Positions 40,643-48,780 of a stretch of DNA of 64,000 bases are shown here, piece after piece. The notes below the pieces were generated by a model. The model did no database searches and was not told where the DNA came from. It saw nothing but the letters and a program-made list of their open reading frames with translations. Origin of the DNA: an uncultured Oscillospiraceae bacterium (GTDB lineage: Bacteria; Bacillota; Clostridia; Oscillospirales; Oscillospiraceae); NCBI GenBank assembly GCA_947632175.1, contig CANROC010000002.1, positions 186,001-250,000 on the forward strand. The letters run 5' to 3'. Each line of letters opens with the position of its first letter. Position 1 is the first letter of the stretch. The position numbers and the translations under genes were made by a program.

Positions 40643-41946
40643 GATAAAAATACTTTCAAGAGCTCCTCCCCGCCGTTGTCGATGGGGGTGACGGGGACGC
40701 CCAGGGCAGATTCCGCGTCCCGGAGGGTCACGTCGTCCAGGAAGACGTTCCCGCCGTCGCGGAGCATGCGGTTGGTGATGTAGACCCGTTCTCCCAGGTC
40801 CCGGCCACGGAGCTGGGCGATGAGGTCGCGGCCGGTGATAAGGCCCGCCACGTCGATGGTGTGTCCGAAAAAGTCGTTGACGACGGGGACGATCTCCACC
40901 TGAATGTTGGGAAATTTGGCCTTCGCCAGGTCCCGGAGGCGCGTCAGCGTCCTGGCCGCCGAAACGCCGGTGGCGACGGTGGCATGAGTGCCCCGGGCCT
41001 CGCCGGAGGCGCTTTCAAGGGCCTCCTCGAACTCGGTATAGAGGAGGCGCAGCAGCCCCACGCCGTTTTCCAGCTGTGGGTAGCCCTCATAGAAGTCGTC
41101 CTCCGGGATGGGCAGGTCCGCCTTTAGATAAAGCTCGTCGGAGCAAAAGAAGATGCGGCTGCCGTGGCGCTTGCGGCAATGCTCCCCGAAGCGCTCCACC
41201 AGCGCCACCGTCTCCCGCGCAAGCTCCCGGTCAAAGGGCTTCAGAGGGTAAAGGCCCTCCCGGAACTTTGTGAGGCCCACGGGGATGACGGAGCAGCTGT
41301 GGACCTGGGGGGCCAGGCGCGCCAGCCGGCGCATGGTGCGCGCAAGCTCCTTGCCATCGTTGAGGCCGGGACAGCAGACGATCTGGCAGTTGAGCTCGAT
41401 GCCGGCGCGGGCGAAGCGCTTCAAGATCTCGATACCCCGCCCGGCGTTCTTGTTGCCCAGCATGAGGCACCGTAGGTCCGGGTCCATGGTGTGGACGGAG
41501 ACGTTGATGGGGGAAATTTTGAGGTCGATGACCCGCCGGACCTCCCGCTCGCCCATGTTGGTGAGGGTGAGGTAGGAGCCGGTGAGAAAGGAAAGGCGCA
41601 CATCGTCGTCCTTGAAATAGAGCGTCTCCCGCATCCCCGGCGGCATCTGGTCCACGAAGCAGAAGACGCAGTTGTTGGCGCAGGAGCGCATCCCGTCCAT
41701 GAGATACTCCTCGAACTCCAGCCCCGCGTCCTGCCCGGCGTCCTTCTCCACGGCGGCGGTGAAGACCTCGCCGTCGCGCTCCAGCTCGAAGACGCTCTCC
41801 TCGTCGTAGGCGAAGTACATATAGTCCAGCACGTCCGCGATACGGTTCCCGTTCACCCGGAGGAGCTTGTCCCCCGGCCGTATCCCCGCCCGCGCCGCCG
41901 GGGATTCCGGCGCCACGGTCTTGATTCGATTGCGTTCTCCGGCCAT
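40639..41946 (-). CDS. DUF512 protein with PDZ and radical-SAM-like domains
   Basis: A 435-residue protein: an N-terminal PDZ-like domain (about 1-65, ESPAARAGIRPGDKLLRVNG), then a radical-SAM-like core with CANNCVFCFVDQMPPGMR (about 88-105) holding the CxxxCxxC cysteines, a SFLTGSYLTLTN strand, and the C-terminal DUF512 domain (about 215-420). It likely binds a 4Fe-4S cluster. The substrate is unknown. GAGGAGG precedes the ATG. In many Clostridia it lies directly upstream of der. Confidence 0.93.
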   Translation of the reverse strand: MAGERNRIKTVAPESPAARAGIRPGDKLLRVNGNRIADVLDYMYFAYDEESVFELERDGEVFTAAVEKDAGQDAGLEFEEYLMDGMRSCANNCVFCFVDQMPPGMRETLYFKDDDVRLSFLTGSYLTLTNMGEREVRRVIDLKISPINVSVHTMDPDLRCLMLGNKNAGRGIEILKRFARAGIELNCQIVCCPGLNDGKELARTMRRLARLAPQVHSCSVIPVGLTKFREGLYPLKPFDRELARETVALVERFGEHCRKRHGSRIFFCSDELYLKADLPIPEDDFYEGYPQLENGVGLLRLLYTEFEEALESASGEARGTHATVATGVSAARTLTRLRDLAKAKFPNIQVEIVPVVNDFFGHTIDVAGLITGRDLIAQLRGRDLGERVYITNRMLRDGGNVFLDDVTLRDAESALGVPVTPIDNGGEELLKVFLS

Positions 41947-41971
41947 AGTGCCCTCCTCTCCCCTTTGAACG

Positions 41972-42001
41972 AAAAAGCGGCGGGGGTGCCCCGCCGTTTT
42001 T
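41972..42001. terminator. Terminator between rpmF and the DUF512 gene
   Basis: AAAAAGCGGCGGG and CCCCGCCGTTTTT form a strong stem with A and T tracts on both sides. It ends the yceD-rpmF unit on the minus strand. Confidence 0.85.
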
Positions 42002-42013
42002 CTTTGCTCGCTA

Positions 42014-42196
42014 TTACTCGTCCACAGTTACGACTTCACGGCCATTGTATGTGCCGCAGGCCTTGCAGGCCCTGTGGGGCAGATGAAGCTCGCCGCACTT
42101 GGGGCAAGCCACGAGAGCGGGCACGCTCAGCTTCCAGTTGGAGCCGCGGCGTCTGTCTCTCCTCGCCTTGGATACTTTCCCCTTCGGTACTGCCAT
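42014..42196 (-). CDS. rpmF: 50S ribosomal protein L32
   Basis: A 60-residue basic protein with zinc-ribbon CPKCGELHLPHRACKACG (about 31-48) and the L32 N-terminus MAVPKGKVSKARRDRRRG. AGGAGGTG precedes the ATG, 14 bases after the YceD stop. The yceD-rpmF pair is conserved across bacteria. Confidence 0.97.
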   Translation of the reverse strand: MAVPKGKVSKARRDRRRGSNWKLSVPALVACPKCGELHLPHRACKACGTYNGREVVTVDE

Positions 42197-42210
42197 AATG
42201 ACACCTCCTG

Positions 42211-42711
42211 TTAGTTTTCATTCTCCAGAAGCTGCCCTAAAGCGAGCCATCTGGGGTCCTGGTCCTCCTTGCAGTCGCAAGGGCCGTCGTTCAGATCCTT
42301 ACCGCACTTTTCGCAAAGGCCCTTGCAGTCCTCCTTGCAAAGGACGCGGGGCTCAAAATTGAAGATCAGCGCGTCCCGGGCGATCTCCTCCAGATCGGCT
42401 ACGCCGTTCGTGAGGAGGTAGTAGTCCTCGCTGTCCTCATCCTCCAGCTCATCGGCGAGGTATGCGGCGGCCTCGCACCGATAGGGCATGGGAAACTCCT
42501 TCAGGCACCTGGCGCACTGGCAGAGAAGCTCCGCCGAGATGACGGCGTGGAGCTCCAGAAGCCCCGCGTGGTTCTCCACCGCGCCCCGCACGGTCACGGG
42601 CGTCAGGTACGCGAGCACGCCGTCGAAAGGCAGGTCGTCCACGGGGAGCTCAAAGGAGAACTCCCTTTTCGACCCCGGCGAGGCGATGAGCTCATTGAGA
42701 TCAAGCTTCAC
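42211..42711 (-). CDS. yceD: DUF177 / YceD family protein
   Basis: A 166-residue protein (GTG start, MKLDLNELIASPG) chosen because AAGGGG lies about 8 bases before this codon; an upstream TTG at 42729 is possible. It has the YceD features CQCARCLKEF (about 82-91) and CKEDCKGLCEKCGKDLNDGPCDC (near 130-152). YceD-family proteins are linked to 23S rRNA processing. Its gene is co-transcribed with rpmF. Confidence 0.92.
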   Translation of the reverse strand: MKLDLNELIASPGSKREFSFELPVDDLPFDGVLAYLTPVTVRGAVENHAGLLELHAVISAELLCQCARCLKEFPMPYRCEAAAYLADELEDEDSEDYYLLTNGVADLEEIARDALIFNFEPRVLCKEDCKGLCEKCGKDLNDGPCDCKEDQDPRWLALGQLLENEN

Positions 42712-42742
42712 TCCGTCCACCCCTTCCAAGTCGCGCTAAAAT

Positions 42743-42771
42743 ATTATAATGCAAGCGCGCAGGCTTGTCAA
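42743..42771 (-). promoter_or_regulatory. Consensus promoter of yceD-rpmF
   Basis: TTGACA, 17-base spacer, TATAAT (perfect consensus) on the minus strand, about 30 bases before the yceD start. Confidence 0.85.
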
Positions 42772-42816
42772 GAGCTTTTTTGCGGCGCGGGGCGGGAATC
42801 TTGCCTGTTTTTCGCG

Positions 42817-42850
42817 AAAAAACCGGGGCGCGGTGAAAACCGCGCCCCGG
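42817..42850 (-). terminator. Rho-independent terminator of the SLH operon
   Basis: Minus-strand stem CCGGGGCGCGG/CCGCGCCCCGG with a short loop and six Ts, 60 bases after the SLH gene stop. Confidence 0.85.
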
Positions 42851-42872
42851 AATTGAAAGGAGTCCTGTGGGG

Positions 42873-43340
42873 CCCCGAGGGGGGCCTTGAGGAAAGCTAT
42901 GGAAGAAAGCTTATTCAGCGGGCCGGAGGTAGCGGGTCAGCATCGCGGCGACCTCGCAGCGCTCGGCGGTTGCGCCCGGCTCGATGGTGGTGGCTGTCCG
43001 GCCGTTGATGATGCCGTTCTGGACACACCAGCTCATGGCCTCAAGAGCCCAGTCGCCGATGTCCGCAACGTCGGTGTAAGTCGCCGGGATGGTATACTCC
43101 GGATCTGCCTCTTCGCCGATGCTCTCGGCGTAGCGGTAGAGCATGACGGCCAGCTCCTCACGGGTCACGGCCTGGTCGGGCTTGAAGGACCCGTCCTCGT
43201 ACCCGTTGACGATGCCCTCGCCGGAGGCCCACTGGACGGCGGCGTAGAACCAGTCGCCCTCGGCCACATCCGAGAAGGTCAACACGTCCTCCCCGGCGTC
43301 TTTCTGGCCGCTGAGGTTCCAAAGAACGGTGGCCAGCTCG
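42873..43340 (-). repeat. Direct repeat, copy 1 (SLH module and 3' flank)
   Basis: About 470 bases match 48781-49248 with scattered differences. The first 122 bases (42873-42994 and 48781-48902) are identical and include the stop codon and 3' flank. Homologous recombination between copies would delete the recombinase, switch and first gene pair. Confidence 0.85.
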
Positions 43341-45910
43341 GCGCGGGTCAGCACGTCATGGGGCTTGAAGCTGCCCTCATCGCCGTTCATGATGCCCTCG
43401 CTGACGACGTAGTCGGTGTACTCGTGGTACCACTCGTCCGCGTCGAGGTCCGGGAACACCGTGGCGGAGCAGGGGAACGTCTCGGCCTTGACGGTGACGG
43501 CGGAGGCGGGCATGGTGAAGGTGTAGGTCCCATCCCCGTTGTCCGTGACCGCGACGGCGCTGCCGTTGGCGGCGGTGACGGTGAGGCCGGAGACGTGATA
43601 GCCCTCGGCGGGAGTGACGGTGACGGTGATCTCCGTCCCCGCCCTGGCGCTGCTGGCGGACGCCTCCACCGCGGCGTGCTCGTCGGCCTCGACGGTGACG
43701 GTGTAGGACGGCGGCACAGGCGGCACATACGCCGCGCGGTTGATGGTGACGGTGTAGGTGGTGGGAGCACCGCCGCTGTGCGTCACTGTGATTGTGACGG
43801 TGTTCTTGCCCACCTCAAGGTCGGTAACGTTGATGGTGTAAACATCCTTGTCGGTAACAGTTCCGTCCTTGACGGGCGTCAAATTGCTGTCGCCCAGCTT
43901 CGCCGTGACCGTATCGTCCTGGACCGCCGCCGTGGCGGTAAGGGTCAGGTCGGAAACGCTGTACGGGACGTTGACGGTGTAAGACTTTTCTTCCTTACTG
44001 GGGTCAAACGTCTCCATACTTCCCACGGAGGAGGTCAGGTTGGAAAGACTGCCCTGCCTCACGACGATGACGGTAAACTTGGAGAAGCCGTGCTCGTTGG
44101 TAAAGGTGATATGCGCGCCTACATCACCGAAAGAGCTATATGTTGCGTGGTAGAGATAGACCTTTCCCTCATGCTCGTGGAGGACCACAAAACTCGGCGT
44201 TTGCTCGCCTGCTTCGGTTTTGTACAAGGTATCCGGAATGGGAATCGTCATCTGGACAGGTTCATTTACAACAAGTTCCTTTTCACTCAACAGGACTGCG
44301 TTTTTCTCCTGCCCCTCTTCGAGTTGTATCTCGTCCTTTGTCTCCGCCGTGGTGGCGATGACTTCATAATAGGGCGTGATGTCCAGCGTCATGGCGGTGT
44401 TAGCTTTGAAATCCTCCACCTCAGTTTTTACGGTGGTCAGGACGTAAATGTTGACATCCTCATCAGCGCTATCCAGCGCTTCTTTCGCCTCCTCAACCCT
44501 TTCGTGAGCCCATTCATGGGCGGCGGCGGTCTGCGCGTCTGTGGGAAGCTCAGCGCCGACATTTCCTGCGGCCTCTTTCAACTTGTTGTCCGTGTCCCCA
44601 ACACCGCTTGCTACATTACCCTGCGCCTCTGTCGGCTCCATAAAGGCGGGTAGATCGTTTTCGTCGGCTTTCTGGATCACATTCCCCGCATTGTCCACAT
44701 ATGCCTCAGCCATATTCTCCGCCACGGTAAGGTCCTTCACGACGTCAGTGGTCACTTTCGCGCCGGGGACAAGCTCCACGGCCTTGGTTCCGCCGCTCTT
44801 GACCGCGCTGTTGCCTGTGATAGTCAGGCTGGAACCGGCCTCGCACTTAACGGCGGGGTCATCACCTGTGACGGTGATGTTGGAGGGAGCACCGTTTCCG
44901 TAAGGTTTGCCGTCCTCAACTGTCAGAGTTCCTGTTTCTTTGACAGTAACCAAGTTCTTGCCAGTGGGCGCTTGCCCCTCGACCTGTACGCCGTCGAGTG
45001 CAACGGTGCCATCGTTGGAAACGGTCATAGACGCGTTGCTGAATTTCAGGTATGTGCTGCTTGGCCAATTGTTCTGTGTTGGATAACCATCATTAAAGGC
45101 AAATTTCAATCCACTGAGATTGAGCGTGCCGCCATCGACAGTCAGCTCCGCACCGGTTCCGTTTTTTTCACCGATCGTTATAATGCACCGATGCGCTGAC
45201 GAGTTACTGGTTTCGGCAACGGGCTTATCTGTTTTGATGTTCAGCACAGCGCCGTCCCGAATCTCCAGTCCCTTTGTAAAGTTGATTTGATTTTCCTCCG
45301 GGGGATTTTCAGTCGTTCCTGTACTGTGCCAAAAACGGGAGGCTCTGCTTATAATCGTTATTCCCTCCGCACTCCCATTATAGACGGTAATGGTTTCCTC
45401 GTCATTGTCAAGCGCGCTGATACCGGCTTCTTCATTGTTGCCGGTGATTACAACCTTTTTATTGAACGTGTTGACGACATTTGCGTAGTTACTTTGCGGG
45501 GTAGAGGAAAAGGTGATCGTAATGGGAGCGTCCATGTCAATGACACAATTAGACGCAACCCATCTCTGATCATCCGGCATAAAACTCCAATATTGCCATT
45601 CTTGTCTCTGCACCACTCCTCCATTTGCAAGGATTTCGAATATTTCCTGCAAATTATTTGTTCCTAGATTGAGTATTACATTTGTGTGTTTACTGAAAAC
45701 CGTTTGCGTTATGCTATCTTCATCTCTAGCAGTCTGACTACCCGAAGCATAAAGAGTAACCTCTTGATATGTACAGGCAAATTCAATCGTCCCTGAAACG
45801 GATTCAACAGCTTGAGTGCCAGTATCTGCAAGCGCGGAGGGAACGAGAGAAAACAGCAATGTCAAAAGCATCGCAAAGGCAGTCAACGACCTAATACCGT
45901 TTTTCCTCAT
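42911..45910 (-). CDS. SLH-domain surface protein (phase-variable operon, second gene)
   Basis: The start ATG (45910) shares one base with the stop TAA of the preceding gene (TAATG) and has GGAGGCGCAG upstream, so the two are translated together. The 999-residue protein has a signal peptide (about 1-29, ending ALA), a beta-rich passenger (about 30-660) with weak similarity between segments, a cadherin-like beta-sandwich repeat (about 665-770), a repeat domain with AEGYHVSGLTVTAANG, and three C-terminal SLH repeats (about the last 175 residues). SLH domains bind pyruvylated wall polymer, holding the protein on the surface. The SLH DNA is nearly identical to that of the giant gene at 48819. Its promoter lies in the invertible segment. 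Confidence 0.88.
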   Translation of the reverse strand: MRKNGIRSLTAFAMLLTLLFSLVPSALADTGTQAVESVSGTIEFACTYQEVTLYASGSQTARDEDSITQTVFSKHTNVILNLGTNNLQEIFEILANGGVVQRQEWQYWSFMPDDQRWVASNCVIDMDAPITITFSSTPQSNYANVVNTFNKKVVITGNNEEAGISALDNDEETITVYNGSAEGITIISRASRFWHSTGTTENPPEENQINFTKGLEIRDGAVLNIKTDKPVAETSNSSAHRCIITIGEKNGTGAELTVDGGTLNLSGLKFAFNDGYPTQNNWPSSTYLKFSNASMTVSNDGTVALDGVQVEGQAPTGKNLVTVKETGTLTVEDGKPYGNGAPSNITVTGDDPAVKCEAGSSLTITGNSAVKSGGTKAVELVPGAKVTTDVVKDLTVAENMAEAYVDNAGNVIQKADENDLPAFMEPTEAQGNVASGVGDTDNKLKEAAGNVGAELPTDAQTAAAHEWAHERVEEAKEALDSADEDVNIYVLTTVKTEVEDFKANTAMTLDITPYYEVIATTAETKDEIQLEEGQEKNAVLLSEKELVVNEPVQMTIPIPDTLYKTEAGEQTPSFVVLHEHEGKVYLYHATYSSFGDVGAHITFTNEHGFSKFTVIVVRQGSLSNLTSSVGSMETFDPSKEEKSYTVNVPYSVSDLTLTATAAVQDDTVTAKLGDSNLTPVKDGTVTDKDVYTINVTDLEVGKNTVTITVTHSGGAPTTYTVTINRAAYVPPVPPSYTVTVEADEHAAVEASASSARAGTEITVTVTPAEGYHVSGLTVTAANGSAVAVTDNGDGTYTFTMPASAVTVKAETFPCSATVFPDLDADEWYHEYTDYVVSEGIMNGDEGSFKPHDVLTRAELATVLWNLSGQKDAGEDVLTFSDVAEGDWFYAAVQWASGEGIVNGYEDGSFKPDQAVTREELAVMLYRYAESIGEEADPEYTIPATYTDVADIGDWALEAMSWCVQNGIINGRTATTIEPGATAERCEVAAMLTRYLRPAE

Positions 45911-47466
45911 TACTGCGCCTCCGGAGTTGTAATCCAATAGGATTGCAATATGCTGTTACCCGTGCCGTAAGCTGTAACGATAACAACATCCGGCGGAACC
46001 GTTCCGTTATCAAGCGGCTGCCCATTATCGCCCAATGTTCCCGACGCGTAATATGTGTATTTGCTTCCAGAAGTGTTTTCAATTTGATAAAACCTGCCTT
46101 CAGGACCTATTCGTGTAGCATAGCCAGCTATTTCACCGCCTGCTACACCATAGCCGCTGTTTGCCATACCATATGCCATCAGCTGTGCCGTTACTTTCGT
46201 TTGATCTCCAATTTGCGTAGGAGTAATTGTCTCAGTGGCAACGGCAAGAGATGTGCCGGAAAATCTACCGCGTTCCGTATCCCATATATTTACATACGAT
46301 CCAACGGTGACTGTATATTTGGTCACTTGGCTTTCGCCCGTTGCAGGAGTAAAGGTAATCGTATTATTGGCGTTCCATTGGGCGGTAAAACCTTCAAGCT
46401 TTTCTGCAATACCAAGTTTACCGTTTTTCCCGTTTGTTACAGCTTGAATATTTGGATATTGATCCTTCTCTTCCTGTGTGGCTGTTCCTGCCAAAATCTT
46501 CTCGATAATATCCGACGGATTTCCAGGATTGTACTCTCCATCATGAGCCGCAGCGGCGCACAGGTAATTGGCGTCGCCAAATCCAAGGATCGGACCGTTA
46601 TTCACACAGCCTTCGATTACCAGATTGATTTTTCCAATGTAGTTATCAAGTCCCGTGGAATTGCCAAAGAACATACCCGCCCGGTTGGTGGTAAGACTTC
46701 CGTTGTTTACACAATTGATGAACTTGATTTCCATTGGTTCCCCGTCAGCGGTGTAAGGAGGATAATACCCAAAGAAGATACTGCTGTACGCGGTGCCGTA
46801 CATATTGATCTCATTGACACAGCCGTCCATGATGATCCCGCTGTCGGGGCAGGTATACACAAACGGAGAGTAATTCGACGGAACTAAAGTTGGGACCTTA
46901 CTATCGCCAACAACAGTGAGATTTTTAAATGTGAGCGTTTCAACCTCTCTTCCCGACGCAAAAGAACCGGCAAGAACGGTAATATAGGGTGTTCTGGTTC
47001 CGTGGTCAAAGACCAGATTCTCGATAGTGCCGCCGATGGGATAACGGATAAGGCCTCTCCTATCGGGTATTCCGCTAATAACGGGGTAATCTCCGTCAGC
47101 ATCCGGGACACCTCTGATTGTACCGTAGAAGAAATTGATAAGGCCGGCATAGACTGCGGGATTATATTCATCGTACAAGTCTTCCAGATTTAGATCACCG
47201 GTAATCTCAAATATATCGCCGGCGACCCATACGGCTTCATTATCAGGGCCGAGATACTTCGCCAAATCAGCCTCGTTGTTGATCGTGTGGACAACCGGCT
47301 CAGCGGCTATGGTCATGGGTTCGTCAATGGTTGGGATCCCCACCACCTTTGTCCCGTCCGGCAGGACGACCACCGGCTCGTCGGTTTCCTCCGCCGCCAC
47401 CGCCATGGGCGCCAGCGTCAGAAGCATGACAAGCGCCAGTACTACTGAAAAGATTTTGCGTTTCAT
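45910..47466 (-). CDS. Secreted protein (phase-variable operon, first gene)
   Basis: The start at 47466 (MKRKIFSVVLALVMLLTLAP) has AAGGAGGTTATT upstream. The 518-residue protein has a signal peptide to about residue 24 (AVAA), no SLH or other anchor that I recognise, and a beta-rich body with segments like VFDHGTRTPYITVLAGSFASG, typical of a beta-helix. It precedes the SLH protein with a 1-base stop/start overlap, so the two may form a complex in which the SLH partner anchors this one. No promoter faces it in the present orientation of the invertible element upstream. Confidence 0.82.
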   Translation of the reverse strand: MKRKIFSVVLALVMLLTLAPMAVAAEETDEPVVVLPDGTKVVGIPTIDEPMTIAAEPVVHTINNEADLAKYLGPDNEAVWVAGDIFEITGDLNLEDLYDEYNPAVYAGLINFFYGTIRGVPDADGDYPVISGIPDRRGLIRYPIGGTIENLVFDHGTRTPYITVLAGSFASGREVETLTFKNLTVVGDSKVPTLVPSNYSPFVYTCPDSGIIMDGCVNEINMYGTAYSSIFFGYYPPYTADGEPMEIKFINCVNNGSLTTNRAGMFFGNSTGLDNYIGKINLVIEGCVNNGPILGFGDANYLCAAAAHDGEYNPGNPSDIIEKILAGTATQEEKDQYPNIQAVTNGKNGKLGIAEKLEGFTAQWNANNTITFTPATGESQVTKYTVTVGSYVNIWDTERGRFSGTSLAVATETITPTQIGDQTKVTAQLMAYGMANSGYGVAGGEIAGYATRIGPEGRFYQIENTSGSKYTYYASGTLGDNGQPLDNGTVPPDVVIVTAYGTGNSILQSYWITTPEAQ

Positions 47467-47549
47467 AGAATAACCTCCTTTGCAATTATAAATCAAGCTC
47501 GGAAATTCTTTTCTCCCCCTCCTGTCGGAAACCGCCTCCTTCTGAATCC

Positions 47550-47577
47550 GTTTAGGACAAAATTATTCTTCTGTCCC
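47550..47577 (+). repeat. Inverted repeat left arm of invertible element
   Basis: A 28-base arm that is an exact reverse complement of 47785-47812. It contains GGACA..TGTCC, a dyad of the kind tyrosine recombinases bind, around an AT-rich centre. The match stops at the next base on both sides. Confidence 0.95.
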
Positions 47578-47637
47578 GTTCGCTTGAAAGTAAAACACTT
47601 AGCGCCGTCGAAAAAACGCGAACGGGGGCATATTTGG

Positions 47638-47701
47638 GCATGACTATTAGGACCGACGAAAATTTTTCGTTTTGCGGTCCTGTTTGTCATGCAATTTTTT
47701 T
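47638..47701 (+). terminator. Terminator within the invertible segment
   Basis: Nested arms GCATGAC/GTCATGC, AGGACCG/CGGTCCT and ACGAAAA/TTTTTCGT form one long hairpin followed by AATTTTTTT. It lies just upstream of the promoter and so shields it from read-through in either orientation. Confidence 0.8.
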
Positions 47702-47711
47702 GTAAATAGGC

Positions 47712-47740
47712 TTTACATTTTCAATTTTCCGTGATAAAAT
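47712..47740 (+). promoter_or_regulatory. Promoter inside the invertible segment (OFF orientation)
   Basis: TTTACA, 17-base spacer, TAAAAT. It points rightwards, into the 3' end of the recombinase gene on the opposite strand. No comparable promoter on the other strand is visible in the segment. Confidence 0.8.
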
Positions 47741-47784
47741 ACGCGTGTATAGAGTCATAAGACTCGCGCCCGGGGCTTATGTAT

Positions 47785-47812
47785 GGGACAGAAGAATAAT
47801 TTTGTCCTAAAC
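47785..47812 (-). repeat. Inverted repeat right arm of invertible element
   Basis: Exact reverse complement of 47550-47577. It includes the stop codon (47807-47809) and last codon of the recombinase gene; since the arms are identical, inversion leaves the gene intact. Confidence 0.95.
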
Positions 47813-48616
47813 CACCAACCCTAGTCGGTCGAGAACGCGGGCGTGCTCCTCGCCGGTGGAGATGAGGTAGATGCGGGTGGTTTCGATGGAGCTGTGGCCC
47901 AAGACGTCCGCGAGCTTGGCGATGTCCCGCGTGACGCGGTAGAACGTCCGGGCGAATAAGTGGCGCAGATTGTGGGGGTAGACCTTTCGCGGGTCTACCC
48001 CCGCTTTTTTGCACACCGCCTTCATCTCCGCCCAGATTTGACCGCGCGTCAGGGGTTTGCCCGTGCGGGTACGGAAGATCTCGCCGGAGGCGGTCCCCTG
48101 CCGCCGGGCGTACTTCAGGAGCTTCCGGCACAGCTTCGCGGGGAGCAGGACCGTGCGGATCTTGCCCTTCAACCGGATCTCCGCGCACCCGGCGCGGGCG
48201 GTCTCCACCGTCACGGCGTGGAGCTCCGAGACGCGGATGCCCGTGGCGCACAGCGTCTCCATGATGAGCCCCGTGCGCTCCGGCGCGGCGGCCAGGAGGC
48301 GGTCGTATTCCGCCCGCGTCAGCTCCCTGGCTCCGGCCCGGAAGACGCGCCGCTGGACCGCCAGAAAGCCGGCCCGACTGGAGCTCCGGCCCGTGAAGAC
48401 GAGGTACCGGTTGACGGCGGAGAGCATGGAGTTCACCGTCACGGGCCGGTATCCGCCCGCCAGCAGCCTGTCCCGCCAACCAGCCACCACCTCCCGCGTC
48501 GGCTCCCGCCCGGCGGTGTCCGACAGGAACCGCGAGACGTCCCGGACGTACTTCTCCACCGTCCCCCGGCTGCGCTCGTGGGCCTTTAAGTGTGACGCAA
48601 ATTCTTGAACCGACAT
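47807..48616 (-). CDS. Tyrosine recombinase of the invertible promoter
   Basis: A 269-residue XerC/D-like recombinase with all catalytic residues: Arg128 (GIRVSEL), Lys150 or Lys152 (LKGK), His215 and Arg218 (HNLRH), His241 (LGHSS) and Tyr250 (TRIYL), the nucleophile. The N-terminal SAM-like core-binding domain is at about 1-85. AGAGGGGGAG precedes the ATG. Its last codon and stop lie in the right inverted repeat, so it abuts the element it most likely inverts. There is no sign of a mobile element around it (no excisionase, relaxase or attachment tRNA), which supports a dedicated invertase. Confidence 0.93.
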   Translation of the reverse strand: MSVQEFASHLKAHERSRGTVEKYVRDVSRFLSDTAGREPTREVVAGWRDRLLAGGYRPVTVNSMLSAVNRYLVFTGRSSSRAGFLAVQRRVFRAGARELTRAEYDRLLAAAPERTGLIMETLCATGIRVSELHAVTVETARAGCAEIRLKGKIRTVLLPAKLCRKLLKYARRQGTASGEIFRTRTGKPLTRGQIWAEMKAVCKKAGVDPRKVYPHNLRHLFARTFYRVTRDIAKLADVLGHSSIETTRIYLISTGEEHARVLDRLGLVV

Positions 48617-48691
48617 AGGATCTCCCCCTCTTGGATCATATCATAGCTAGTATACCCATTTTTCACCGCAAGGCACGAGGGGGCTAAGAGC

Positions 48692-48729
48692 AAAAAAGCC
48701 CGCGGCGCGGATGGGAACCGCGCCGCGGG
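48692..48729 (-). terminator. Rho-independent terminator of the giant SLH gene
   Basis: Minus-strand stem CCCGCGGCGCGG/CCGCGCCGCGGG with an 7-base loop and six Ts, 90 bases after the stop at 48819. Confidence 0.85.
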
Positions 48730-48780
48730 AGATGAAAGGAGTCCTATGGGGTCCCGGGGACGGGGCGGCCGGCAGTGCCG

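Larger units (their letters stand above)
47578..47784. other. Invertible promoter segment (phase-variation switch)
   Basis: 207 bases between two perfect inverted repeats, directly next to a tyrosine recombinase gene. It contains a terminator hairpin (47638-47701) and one good sigma-A promoter (47712-47740) pointing right, away from the surface operon. Inversion would put the promoter at about 47622-47650 facing left, about 150 bases before the surface-protein start at 47466. On the sequence this is the OFF state. Confidence 0.85.

Noticed and set aside
47485..47490. TATAAT on the minus strand between the left inverted repeat and the surface operon
   Set aside because: No -35 at a proper distance, and the predicted start would fall at or after the RBS, so it does not replace the invertible promoter.
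47807..48616. Recombinase as a phage or integrative-element integrase
   Set aside because: No excisionase, relaxase, phage gene or tRNA attachment site nearby, and the inverted repeats directly beside it explain its role.
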